This document shows positions 55,759-64,000 of a stretch of 64,000 bases of DNA, piece after piece. A model generated the notes under the pieces. The model worked only from the letters and a program-made list of their open reading frames with translations. It made no database searches and had not been told where the DNA came from. The DNA comes from Methanolobus sp. GTDB taxonomy: Archaea; Halobacteriota; Methanosarcinia; Methanosarcinales; Methanosarcinaceae. Each line of letters opens with the position of its first letter. Within the stretch, counting starts at the first letter, position 1. Location of the stretch: contig JARVGJ010000008.1 in NCBI GenBank assembly GCA_029762595.1, positions 38,856 to 102,855 of the forward strand, given 5' to 3'. A program made the translations under genes and the position numbers.

Positions 55759-56388
55759 TCACTCCTCCAGCGACCCCATAAGCGAATAGAAATACTGCGC
55801 TTCGTGTGTAACATATAACTGATACCATGCTTCAAGAGTTTGGGCTGAGAACACGCCAAGCTCTCTGAGAACTTCACGTGCAAACTCCAGAGGAGCAACA
55901 CCTGATGCGGTTATCAGATTGTCGTCAGGAACCACGGATTCATGGCGATAGAACTTTTCTCCGGCCTAAGTAGGACAGACTGATTTCAGATATCCCAGAT
56001 CATTACTGGTGTGAGGGCGGTTGTCCATCAGTCCTGCTTTGGCAAGGCCCATTGTTGCACCACAAATGGCAGCCACAAGGACATCTGCATTCAGGAACTC
56101 CTTGGCTTTATCCAGCAGAGGAAGATGGATATCCTCCAGCCAGGTATCACCACCAGGTAGAATCAGGACTCCGGCATCATCAGTTATGCACTCTTCAAGG
56201 CTTATATCTGGTGCGATACGTACTCCTCCCATGGTGACAACAGGTTCTTTTGTAGTACCAACTGTCCTGACAATGTATTTTACAGCATCCTTTTGGAAGT
56301 AGCGACCCGTATTCATTTCAGCTATCAAAAAACCTGGCTCCCAGTCGGCCATTGTGTCAAATACGTAGAGATAAGCTGTCTTGGTCAT
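55759..56388 (-). CDS. DJ-1/PfpI family protein with in-frame UAG
   Basis: Read from the ATG at 56388, the frame runs 140 codons, meets UAG at 55968-55966 and continues 68 codons to TGA at 55759-55761, 209 residues in all. Before the UAG are ILPGGDTWLED and the nucleophile elbow AAICGATMGLAKAG (Cys109). After it, AGEKFYRHES and LITASGVAPLEFAREVLREL continue the DJ-1/PfpI pattern; homologues usually have a Tyr or similar residue at the UAG site. In a pyrrolysine-decoding methanogen UAG can be read as an amino acid, so a full-length product is likely; a nonsense mutation is the alternative. Confidence 0.78.
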
Positions 56389-56548
56389 GGTAATTTCCCG
56401 GATTAGCGAAGAAGATTATTTTTCCTCAGATCAACAGAACTTTTATTCTGAATGTTAAAATGAAGTCATAGTATATTGATTTTTGCTTTTTTGTTGGAGG
56501 GAGGCTGAATAGTTACCAAAAAAGAATCTATGAGAAGGGACCACTTTC

Positions 56549-58252
56549 TCACATTGATTCAGGTGCACCGATACCAAGTGTATCAAGAGCATTTGAAAGA
56601 ACGATCTTTGCACAGTTCACAAGAACCAACCTGCTTGCCCTTATGTCATCTTCTTCAGCGCTTACCACTGGCACAAACCTGTAGAACTGATTGAAGGAAT
56701 CTGCAAGTTCCCTGGAATAGATAGCTATTGTATGTGGTTTCAAATCCCTTGCACAAAGGTCTATGATACTGTCAAAGGATGCCATTTTCTTAATGAGGTC
56801 TATTTCCGTATCCTCGGTAAGAAGTGAAGGATCAATCTTCTGGGTTGGGTCCCATTTGCCTTCTTCCTCTGCTTTTTTAAGTATATTACATGCACGGGCA
56901 TAAGAATATTGTATAAAAGGAGCGCCCTGTTTCTCAAAGTCAAGTGCCTCTTTCCAGTTGAAAACCGTGGATTTCTCAGGAGAGACTTTTACAATATCAT
57001 ACCTGACAGCGCCTATACCCACCATTGATGCAACCTCTCTCTTGAACTCATCAGGCATCTCAGGCCTGCGTTTATCAACTTCCAGATAGGCCTGCTGTTC
57101 TATCTGCTCAAGCAGATCATCGGCAGAGATGAACTTGCCCCGCCGTGTGCTCATAGAGCCTTCCGGGAGGGAAACAAATTCGAATATAACCACTTCTGGT
57201 TCGGGTTTGCCTATGGCGTTGAGGGTTGCCTTGAGCTGACCAGATATGAGTTTGTGGTCTGCACCAAGCACATCGATCATCCTGTCCGCACGCTCACCTT
57301 TCCATTCATGATAGGCAAGATCACGAGTGGTATAGAGTGAAGTGCCATCACTGCGCTGTATTACAAGGGTCTTTTCAAAGCCATAATCTGAAAGATCGAC
57401 AACCAGAGCACCATTATCATCTTTGGTCCTGCCTGTCGCCTTTATTTCTTCTATTATCCTTAAGACGGCACCACTACGGATGAAAGCGGACTCATGTGGA
57501 AAACTGTCATGGCTTACATTCATGCGCAAGAGAGTTTGCTTTATACCTGAGACAGCAAGGCCCACAGCTTCATCAAAACTCCTGATGGTTTCCACATCAC
57601 CGCTTTCTACAAGTTGCATACGTTTGTCTATCTCGGCAACTTTCTGAGGATCTGCGTTCAATGAGGCATTTGCCCTGATGTAAACGTCTGCTATTGCATG
57701 GTCAGGTTTTTTGGACCTGTCAAACTCGAACTGCAAGAGCGCCCATGAGACAATGGCTATCTGACGGCCCATGTCATTGACATAGTACTGGGTCTGTACA
57801 TCATAACCTGCTTTTTTAAGTATACGCACAAGAGTATCACCAATAATGGAATTGCGTATATGACCTACATGCAAGGGTCCGTTGGGATTGGCTGAAGTGT
57901 GCTCAAGCAATATCCTACCCTCACAGAAACCACCTCCAAAGGAATCTTTCTCTTCCAGTATCCTGGTGACCGTATTGTCCACATAATTGCGACCAACATT
58001 TATGTTTATGTAAGGGCCCACTGTTTTGATATCACCTATAAGGGAAGACTCAGGCAATTCTATAGCATCGACTATCCTCTCAGCAAGCTCTTTGGGATTG
58101 GACTTTGCCTGTGCAGCCAGCCTGAAAGCCACCTTTGAGGCAATATCAGCATGCTGGGACGGTTCAAGTCCAAGGTCTCCAGTTTCAAGACCAAGGGATT
58201 CAAGGGCACTCCACAGAGCATCTGAAACCTGTCTTTTAAATTCGAGGAACAA
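56549..58252 (-). CDS. argS: Arginyl-tRNA synthetase
   Basis: 567 residues. Class I enzyme with HTSANPNGPLHVGHIRN as the HIGH region and a KMSKS-like variant in SMSTRRGKFISADDLL. The C-terminal all-helical anticodon-binding domain (from about IQYSYARACNILKKAEEEG) is complete. The start is TTG at 58252, six bases after AGGTG, giving FLEFKRQVSDALW as in other archaeal ArgRS. Downstream, on the same strand, of the aRF1 gene (66-base gap). Confidence 0.95.
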   Translation of the reverse strand: MFLEFKRQVSDALWSALESLGLETGDLGLEPSQHADIASKVAFRLAAQAKSNPKELAERIVDAIELPESSLIGDIKTVGPYININVGRNYVDNTVTRILEEKDSFGGGFCEGRILLEHTSANPNGPLHVGHIRNSIIGDTLVRILKKAGYDVQTQYYVNDMGRQIAIVSWALLQFEFDRSKKPDHAIADVYIRANASLNADPQKVAEIDKRMQLVESGDVETIRSFDEAVGLAVSGIKQTLLRMNVSHDSFPHESAFIRSGAVLRIIEEIKATGRTKDDNGALVVDLSDYGFEKTLVIQRSDGTSLYTTRDLAYHEWKGERADRMIDVLGADHKLISGQLKATLNAIGKPEPEVVIFEFVSLPEGSMSTRRGKFISADDLLEQIEQQAYLEVDKRRPEMPDEFKREVASMVGIGAVRYDIVKVSPEKSTVFNWKEALDFEKQGAPFIQYSYARACNILKKAEEEGKWDPTQKIDPSLLTEDTEIDLIKKMASFDSIIDLCARDLKPHTIAIYSRELADSFNQFYRFVPVVSAEEDDIRASRLVLVNCAKIVLSNALDTLGIGAPESM

Positions 58253-58318
58253 AGATAACACCTACAAGTTAAAATCCTGAAATATTAAATACACTTTATC
58301 TACTTATTGAAAATTGTA

Positions 58319-59563
58319 TCATACACCGGTATTGAACCTCAGTATTGCAACAATACCACCAAAGGCACTCAAAAGCTGGGAACCTTCATCAAAGTCATTG
58401 GATATGAACTCGACCTGGGTTGCCATCTGGTCTGCAAGCTCTGAGAGTTCATCAACAATATCGACCCTTTCTATAATTTCCAGGTTACCATTACATACCG
58501 GACATGAACCGGCGGATATATCCTGTTCCCCTGGTTTAAAATTACGGGTGACCTTATCTTCATAATCCCCGTTGGGACATCTCAAAGTGATCCTTTCTGC
58601 CCTGAGACCTTCAGATATCATTAGTATTTCAACTGCACCTATGTCCAGATTGTTACGTACCTGGACTTCACCATATGCAGCCTTCCCGGAATCAGAGACA
58701 AGTTCTGCAAAGAAACGCTGCATTAGTTTTTTCTCTACCATCAGATCTATGTCTGCAAGCCTTTCACTGGCAGCATTGACAAGTTCTGACAAACCTGATT
58801 CATCGGTGTATGCAACATCAAAAAGACCGAGGCTCTTTTTCTTTATCTCATGATGCAGGAAATCTCCTGAGTCGAATTCTTCTTTTGTGGGAGAAGGACC
58901 TCCAATGAGGACACCTTCAAAGTCCTTGTGATCTACAGTGAGGAATACCTCACTTGCAGCTTCACCTATACGCTTATAGAAATCATGGATGGCTATAAGT
59001 CTTAATTGCTGGAACCTGTGGGCACTCTGGCCACCTTTCCTTTGTTTACCCGGAACAGTAGATGTCAGGTTCCTGTAAGGTTCTATGTGCTTACCCACAA
59101 GAAGACCTACAGTTGCCTCTCTCCTGTCAAGGACAAGCAAACCGTATGTCTTTGCATCCCTTAGCATTTCCTCAAGTGGTTCAAGGAAAAATGAGGAGTC
59201 ACAATGATACCTGTATGTGACAATTGGCTGGGGTGGTTCGAGTATGGTGGTTTCCATATTTGTTTTATTGGCACCGATGTCCACAGCACCTGTGAAAAAG
59301 ACAATACCGTTCTCGGGTACTTCAACATATCTTAGTCTTGAAAGCAGGGATTCCAGTGCACCCTGCACATTATCACGCGTTACCTTGGACTTGATGTTGG
59401 AAGCCTGGCCATGTTCGGTCCTAAGCTGTGAAGTCACATCGGATATTTGCTTTGTGGAGGGGATATACAAGGAAATAAGTTCAGTACCTCGTCCTTTTTT
59501 GGTACGCAGTTCCTCCAGTTTCTTTTTGAATTCATATTTTGAATGAGCGGATTGTTCTGACAT
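58319..59563 (-). CDS. prf1: Peptide chain release factor aRF1
   Basis: 414 residues. Recognises stop codons and triggers peptide release. The NIKS motif is QASNIKSK (56-59), the YxCxxxF stop-codon motif is YHCDSSF (119-125), and the GGQ catalytic loop is KGGQSAHRF (177-179). C-terminal zinc-like Cys pairs (RCPNG, CPVCNG) are present. It looks able to read UAA, UAG and UGA; in a pyrrolysine-using host it must compete with tRNA-Pyl at UAG. It precedes argS on the same strand. Confidence 0.97.
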   Translation of the reverse strand: MSEQSAHSKYEFKKKLEELRTKKGRGTELISLYIPSTKQISDVTSQLRTEHGQASNIKSKVTRDNVQGALESLLSRLRYVEVPENGIVFFTGAVDIGANKTNMETTILEPPQPIVTYRYHCDSSFFLEPLEEMLRDAKTYGLLVLDRREATVGLLVGKHIEPYRNLTSTVPGKQRKGGQSAHRFQQLRLIAIHDFYKRIGEAASEVFLTVDHKDFEGVLIGGPSPTKEEFDSGDFLHHEIKKKSLGLFDVAYTDESGLSELVNAASERLADIDLMVEKKLMQRFFAELVSDSGKAAYGEVQVRNNLDIGAVEILMISEGLRAERITLRCPNGDYEDKVTRNFKPGEQDISAGSCPVCNGNLEIIERVDIVDELSELADQMATQVEFISNDFDEGSQLLSAFGGIVAILRFNTGV

Positions 59564-59727
59564 TTTGTGAATACTCCGGTTGAAATAAAGAGATAATCCA
59601 TATCTTCGATTGTTTTGAGTGCTTATGTATACGTGGATATAAATATAGATTGTGACAGAGGTCCTGACATCAGTCTTAAAATACCTTCATCCTAAGACTT
59701 GCAGATAACATGGATACCCATTATCTC

Positions 59728-60681
59728 CTACAAAAGATGAGAAACAGTACCATCTTTAGAGAGAAGGACAACTCTGCTAAGCTCAACATCGCCTGCAATC
59801 CCGTACCCAAGATGTTCAGCAAGATCTATGGAGAATTCCATTACCTCCTCATGTGAAGGCATTGCTTCACGGGGAAGCCGCTTTCTGGAAAAACCCAGGT
59901 GCATGTAAGCTTTGACCTCTATGTAATCAGGATGTGCTATCTTTATCATATCTGCAAAGCCTGCAGGGTTGAACATGTTAACACCCTTGATAAGTGTTAT
60001 GCGAATGACGGTCCTTGTTTCCTTGTCCCTGAGTACTTCAAGGGACTTTAAAATATTATCCCATAACAAAGGAGATTTGGGCAGACAGACATTTTCGTAT
60101 GTTTCCCTGTCAGGAGCATCAAGGCTCATGTATAGCTGGGCAGGATTTATCTTTGCCATCATTTCCGGAACAGTGCCATTACTTACAACAAAAGTAGTGA
60201 ATCCCTTCTCTTTGAACTCTTCAATGAGTTGTGGAAGGTAGGGGAAAAGTGTAGGTTCACCGGAGAGTGATATTGCCACATGCTTTGGATCATTGCCTTC
60301 CTGCCAGCGTTCATGTGGGGCTGAGCCTCCAAAGCCAGATATGAGTTTTCTCTGGGATTCAATACATGATCCAACTATATCTACCGGGAAATCCCAGCCA
60401 TCCGGCATGGTCACTTCTATTTCCGTTGGTCTCCAGCAGTGCAGACACCTCTGGTTACACATAAGAGTAGGTGTCATCTGAAGACAGCGATGTGAATGAA
60501 TGCCGTAGAAAACAGATTTGTAACACTCACCTTCATCCTTTATAGACCTTCTAAGCCAGAGACATGTCTTGACGGCACTGTGGCGGCCTGCAAGACAGTA
60601 ACCCTGTTTTTTCAGCAGGCTTTCAAAATCCATGATACTGGAATCATCCTGCCCAGTATTTTTCTTTTTTCGACGGGACAT
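59728..60681 (-). CDS. taw1: 4-demethylwyosine synthase Taw1
   Basis: 317 residues. Radical SAM enzyme with CNQRCLHCW (CxxxCxxC) near residue 75, preceded by HRCLQMTPTL, and VAISLSGEPTLFP in the SAM-binding region. Uses pyruvate to build the tricyclic wyosine base from m1G37 in tRNA-Phe. Trm5-like methylation is provided by the gene at 54927 in the same window. Basic N-terminus (SRRKKKN). An in-frame ATG at 60633 is an alternative start. Stop is TAG. Confidence 0.93.
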   Translation of the reverse strand: MSRRKKKNTGQDDSSIMDFESLLKKQGYCLAGRHSAVKTCLWLRRSIKDEGECYKSVFYGIHSHRCLQMTPTLMCNQRCLHCWRPTEIEVTMPDGWDFPVDIVGSCIESQRKLISGFGGSAPHERWQEGNDPKHVAISLSGEPTLFPYLPQLIEEFKEKGFTTFVVSNGTVPEMMAKINPAQLYMSLDAPDRETYENVCLPKSPLLWDNILKSLEVLRDKETRTVIRITLIKGVNMFNPAGFADMIKIAHPDYIEVKAYMHLGFSRKRLPREAMPSHEEVMEFSIDLAEHLGYGIAGDVELSRVVLLSKDGTVSHLL

Positions 60682-60773
60682 CCTTCGGGGTCAATTAGAC
60701 GTTATGCTATAATATATTTGTGTGGAAAAATGTGTGGAAAATCAGGGATAGACATACAATAAGTATGGAGGCA

Positions 60774-60794
60774 CCGGTCCTTGAAAAGGACCGG
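60774..60794 (-). terminator. Strong hairpin downstream of mtbA
   Basis: CCGGTCCTT and AAGGACCGG (60774-60782 and 60786-60794) form a 9-bp perfect stem with a three-base loop, 31 bases past the mtbA stop in the direction of its transcription. No T-run follows, so it may be an RNA 3'-end or stability hairpin rather than an intrinsic terminator. It is flanked by TATGGAGG repeats. Confidence 0.55.
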
Positions 60795-60825
60795 AGCTAT
60801 GGAGGGTGAAACTATGTATATTGTT

Positions 60826-61845
60826 TCAGTATTTATGGTTCTTTGCAACCTCTATCATTGCCTGTAGGTTCTCAGTAGGTGTCTTGCTCACAATACCACA
60901 GCCAGGTGCAAGCAGACCCACTCCTGCATCAATGATCTTCTGTGACTGCTCCTTTATAGTAGCAGGAGTCTGGTTCCAGAGCATGTTAACAGGATCAATG
61001 TTCCCGATAATCACGGCTTTCTCCACCTTGCTGACAGCAGTTGCAACATCCACACTCTGGTCAACACTGATGGCATCAACATCTGATGATTCCATGAGTG
61101 CAAGACCCTGGGTGGTGTCACCGCATATATGCAATACAACAGGCACATTAAGCTCGTGCATTGCGTCACATATCTTTTTGTGGTAAGGTGCAACGAACTT
61201 CTCATAGAATTCAGCACCAATGAGCTGTGCACTTGCAGTTGGGTCGATGATAACCATGCAATCTGCACCGTTCTCAACCATCTTCTTTGCGTATGCAACG
61301 TTGAAATCAGTTGTGAATTCCATGAGTGCAAGACCGAATTCCTCATCTGTGAAGATAGCCATGAACCAGTCGTCACCATTGATGTGCTGTGCAAGGGAGA
61401 AAGGACCGATCATACTTCCCATGATTGGAAGTTCATCACCATATTTGTCTGCAAGGATCTTGATAGCATCACAAATGACACCTATCCTGCCATGATCAAG
61501 ACTGTAGCCTTTGAGCTTCTCGATATCATCCACTGACTTTACAACATGGCCCACAACAGATGGCTGCTGCTCTTTTGTACCTGCCTTTATCTCACAGCCG
61601 AAGAACTCAGCTTCTGCAGTGATGTCAAAAGGTACACGTACTGCTTCAAATCCTACAACAGTGTGTCCTGCTTCGGCAAGCTTTGCCATCTGCTCTGCAT
61701 CCTCGTTGGCTTCTGGCCAGAAAGCACCACAGGCTTCCATCTGATCTACTGTCCCGGTCTGGGTTACAGAAACAGCTGGCATCCTGTCTACAGGTTTACC
61801 GGTCAATGCACGTGCTAATCTTTCTTTTGGTGTATATTCCGTCAT
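60826..61845 (-). CDS. mtbA: Methylcobalamin:coenzyme M methyltransferase MtbA
   Basis: 339 residues, uroporphyrinogen decarboxylase fold. Transfers a methyl group from the methylated corrinoid protein of the mono-, di- or trimethylamine systems to coenzyme M, feeding methanogenesis. Starts [20 protein letters not shown], as in MtbA rather than MtaA; zinc ligands are His239 and Cys241 (LHICGD) and Cys316 (APGCGI). AGGAGATTG precedes the ATG, and a TATA element lies about 50 bases upstream (61893-61903). Divergent from the mtmB-like gene. Confidence 0.94.
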   Translation of the reverse strand: MTEYTPKERLARALTGKPVDRMPAVSVTQTGTVDQMEACGAFWPEANEDAEQMAKLAEAGHTVVGFEAVRVPFDITAEAEFFGCEIKAGTKEQQPSVVGHVVKSVDDIEKLKGYSLDHGRIGVICDAIKILADKYGDELPIMGSMIGPFSLAQHINGDDWFMAIFTDEEFGLALMEFTTDFNVAYAKKMVENGADCMVIIDPTASAQLIGAEFYEKFVAPYHKKICDAMHELNVPVVLHICGDTTQGLALMESSDVDAISVDQSVDVATAVSKVEKAVIIGNIDPVNMLWNQTPATIKEQSQKIIDAGVGLLAPGCGIVSKTPTENLQAMIEVAKNHKY

Positions 61846-62447
61846 GAATTCAATCTCCTATTATAGAATAGGTCACAAATGGTGTTCACTGCTATATATA
61901 TTTTTCTGCTCTTAGAATAAAAAATTATAAATACCAGAAAAGAGAACCAAGCCCTGGAAAACAATAAATATGTGTACAATAGAATCATCATACTTTTAGC
62001 ATACAAATAGAGAAAAAATAGAAATATACCAGATGAAACTGTTTTTCCTTATTTGAAAAAATGAGATCAAGTTTCATGAATGAAATTTACCATCGATTCT
62101 TTATGAGAATTATCGGGTTCATTACTTAAAATGATACACCCTATTAATGATAAAATATAAATATCAGAGTTGAGCAGTCTATTTTAAAGACAAACATAAT
62201 CAGCATCAGATACCAAAAAAAGTTTTTTCTAAAGAATTGATAGAAGGATTTTCAGCATCATCATATATGGTTTTAATCAGAACTCTTATAGATTACTTCA
62301 TTGTTATGTCCATAAAATCGTCCGTATAATGAAATGAACATGACCAGAAGCTATATATATTCTCATGGAAAAATCAATTATGAAATATCGAAAGCACTTA
62401 AAACACAGCTTGTTTAAAAAAGTTATTCCTTTGTAAAGGAGAAAGAT
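61846..62447. other. Shared mtbA / mtmB-like promoter interval
   Basis: About 600 AT-rich bases without a gene. TATA-like elements for both genes are visible: 61893-61903 (minus, mtbA) and near 62354-62364 (plus), implying a 5' leader of some 60 bases for the mtmB-like gene. A 14-base palindrome TTTCATGAATGAAA at 62072-62085 near the middle could be an operator. No corrinoid protein or other gene is found. Confidence 0.5.
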
Positions 62448-63821
62448 ATGCAAAATATCCACAAATATCTCAAATCTGCCATCGAAGGAGAAAAAAGAAC
62501 AGAGAGAGAGCATGATATTAGAATATTCAAGAAATCTGAGGAATTAGCTCTCAAATATGATATTAAATACGATCCTTCAATATTAGTTCCAGATGATCTG
62601 GAAATGGCAGATGCTGTTTTTGAAGCGGGTATTGAGCTACTTCATTCTGTAGGTATATTCTGCAAAAGCACCCAGAGAATCATAAATATCGAAGAGGAAG
62701 ATATACTGAAAGCTCTGAATACCACAAACACTCTTGAGATAGGAAGGCTCAAGGAAAAAGTGGTAGTACCTCCAAGATATCCAATGGTCTCTATACCTCC
62801 AATAATAATTGGCGGACCCCTGGGGGGTAGTGTAACTGAAGAGAACTTCCTTTACATAAACCTTAGCTCTGTACAGGAGAACGTTGTGCAGGGAATATAC
62901 AGCGGAGCTATGAAGCAGTTGGGTGGGGAATTCATACAAGCCAAGAGCCCTCTGGAGATGCTTGCTGTGCTAAAGGCTACCAGGTATGAGAGGCTGGCAA
63001 CAAAAATTTCTGGAAGGGAAGGATTGGCCCTTATGGGCCCAAGTACTTCAACGCTTGCAATATCATCCTTACTGGTGTCATCCCCTGACCTTTATTCAAA
63101 TGCTGACCCCCAGGAAATATATATGGACGACCTTAAGGTGGATTATGAGACTCTGTCAAAATGTATCTATCACCAGGAACATGGAAACCACTATATTTCA
63201 GGACAAGTGCCGGTTTTCGGTGGCCCGTGTATCGGATCTCCTGAAGGACTTGCCATCATAGATGTTGCTGAGACCCTGCAATCAAAGGTATTGACGCACT
63301 CCAGCATACACGCATCCGGTTCTGTGAACTCAAGTACAGGATCCTCATCGACAAAAGAGATACTCTGGGCATCCAATATAGCATCCCTTGCAATATCCAG
63401 GAATATGAACTATTATACTGCAAGATACTACTGGAATTCTGCAGGCATATGCACCGACATGATGTTCTATGAGACAGCGGCACAGGCAATTGGAGACACG
63501 GTGTGTGGCAGGAATATGCTTTTGGGACCAACCGGACGTATGGGAAGTGCACCTGACCAATCCTCCGGACTGGAATCCCGTTTCATGGGGGAAATGGCAC
63601 AAATGGCAACCCATCTGACACTAGCCGAGGCCAACAGGCTTGTAGCAAAGATATATGCCAAATATGCTGACCGCCTAAAAAATCCCCCCGAAGGAAAGAG
63701 CTTCGAAAAATGCTATAATATCAAATCTGAATATGAAATGGAGCCCACTGAGGAGTATCTAGAATTATACAGGAGGATCTCATATGAGATCATGGGAGAA
63801 ATCCCCGGGGAGCCGGTTTGA
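62448..63821 (+). CDS. MtmB-family methyltransferase lacking pyrrolysine
   Basis: 457 residues, as MtmB (458). The frame is homologous along its length: KSPLEMLAVLKATR, GREGLALMGPSTS, VPVFGG, TAAQAIGDT-x-GRNML, GLESRFMGEMA and the ending GKSFEKCYNIK plus PTEEY. In monomethylamine methyltransferase the segment GVOGPETS carries pyrrolysine 202, encoded by UAG; here it is Met196 (ATG at 63033-63035). By eye Glu229 is kept (Glu223), but Glu259 and Gln333 become Gly and Tyr. No mtmC-type gene is adjacent. AAAGGAG precedes the ATG. Substrate unknown. Confidence 0.86.
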   Translation: MQNIHKYLKSAIEGEKRTEREHDIRIFKKSEELALKYDIKYDPSILVPDDLEMADAVFEAGIELLHSVGIFCKSTQRIINIEEEDILKALNTTNTLEIGRLKEKVVVPPRYPMVSIPPIIIGGPLGGSVTEENFLYINLSSVQENVVQGIYSGAMKQLGGEFIQAKSPLEMLAVLKATRYERLATKISGREGLALMGPSTSTLAISSLLVSSPDLYSNADPQEIYMDDLKVDYETLSKCIYHQEHGNHYISGQVPVFGGPCIGSPEGLAIIDVAETLQSKVLTHSSIHASGSVNSSTGSSSTKEILWASNIASLAISRNMNYYTARYYWNSAGICTDMMFYETAAQAIGDTVCGRNMLLGPTGRMGSAPDQSSGLESRFMGEMAQMATHLTLAEANRLVAKIYAKYADRLKNPPEGKSFEKCYNIKSEYEMEPTEEYLELYRRISYEIMGEIPGEPV

Positions 63822-63920
63822 TACTCTGTACAAACTGAGCTTTTAAAAGCAAAAATACTATTTTAGAGATATCCATTTTGTAACTATAAGCAGATGGCTT
63901 ATCATGTGAACTACCATCCA

Positions 63921-64000
63921 TTAAAAATGGGTGGCTTCTTGCTTCATCTGTTTCTCCAGCGAGAATACATCCACAAGCTCAAACCGCAGTCCCTGCGGCG
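63921..64000 (-). pseudogene. TnpB-like transposase tail, cut by window edge
   Basis: The minus-strand frame ending at TAA 63921-63923 reads DVFSLEKQMKQEATHF, while the next frame reads AAGTAV, a stop, then ACG. Together AGTAV-x-ACG-D...KQEA is the typical C-terminus of IS200/IS605 TnpB proteins, so the element seems to carry a stop and a frameshift. Only about 80 bases are visible. A partial hairpin (CATCCATT ... ATGGGTG) lies near the end. Family call rests on memory of TnpB tails and is tentative. Confidence 0.4.

Noticed and set aside
63033..63035. Possibility that the Met codon in the mtmB-like gene is a misread UAG
   Set aside because: ATG differs from TAG at two positions (A for T and T for A), so a single base error does not explain it, and other pocket residues differ as well.
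1..64000. CRISPR arrays, tRNA and rRNA genes
   Set aside because: I looked for regularly spaced repeats and for tRNA T-loop and acceptor patterns and saw none; the Cas4-like gene is therefore not counted as part of a CRISPR system.

Overview
The window comes from a methylotrophic, methanogenic archaeon of the Methanosarcinaceae type (Methanolobus, Methanococcoides or Methanosarcina-like). Pointers are a methylcobalamin:coenzyme M methyltransferase MtbA, a MtmB-family methyltransferase, an Msr/FilR1-type regulator, class I lysyl-tRNA synthetase, archaeal release factor aRF1, wyosine synthesis, the archaeal thiolase-HMG-CoA synthase-DUF35 cluster, TATA promoters and Shine-Dalgarno sites of the GGTGA/GGAGG kind. 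No rRNA, tRNA, CRISPR array or origin was seen. Coding density is high; most of the window is ordinary chromosome.

Layout. 1-6 kb: truncated nitroreductase, lipoprotein, hisF, MazG-like, U32 protein, DNPH1-like, BofA-like. 6-14 kb (minus strand): methyltransferase, lysS, then a long operon-like run NnrD/E - small protein - moaC - prs - cysteine protein - MagIII-like glycosylase - CDIN1/TPD nuclease. 14-20 kb (plus): DHH phosphoesterase, YkgJ-type, homoaconitase large subunit, hisE, NOG1 GTPase. 20-25 kb (minus): aminotransferase, PHI, Era-like GTPase with DUF2073, PhoU-like. 25-36 kb: UbiA, Msr-like regulator, purH, PUA-PAPS reductase, Cas4-like, then regulator-mvaS-thiolase-DUF35-CYTH. 36-46 kb: metG, sppA, a gene remnant, fetAB, SagB-type nitroreductase, Cdd1, R15P isomerase, Fic-like, MNT/HEPN pair. 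46-55 kb: two aldehyde dehydrogenases, acetolactate synthase-like enzyme, betaine/choline-type ABC importer. 54-61 kb: Trm5-like, DJ-1/PfpI gene with an internal UAG, argS, aRF1, taw1. 61-64 kb: mtbA diverging from an mtmB-like gene, then a degraded TnpB tail at the edge.

The most unusual material concerns UAG/pyrrolysine. The mtmB-like gene at 62448-63821 has an ordinary Met codon where MtmB has its UAG-encoded pyrrolysine, and by eye two of three other pocket residues are also changed; it is divergent from mtbA, so it looks like a non-pyrrolysine methyltransferase of unknown substrate. Conversely, the DJ-1/PfpI gene at 55759-56388 is interrupted by one in-frame UAG, after which homology to the family seems to continue to a normal stop, so in a UAG-decoding cell it would still give a full-length protein. 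aRF1 with intact NIKS and GGQ lies about 2 kb away.

Two genes (DHH phosphoesterase and PhoU-like regulator) have clear Shine-Dalgarno sites but only AUU or AUA available as start codons, and several others start with UUG (prs, moaC, purH, argS, an aldehyde dehydrogenase, a lipoprotein). Other items of interest are a Cas4-like protein without its metal ligands, a Fic protein with a degenerate motif beside a MNT/HEPN pair, and a CDIN1-family nuclease overlapping a DNA glycosylase. All family calls were made by reading; none was checked by a database search.
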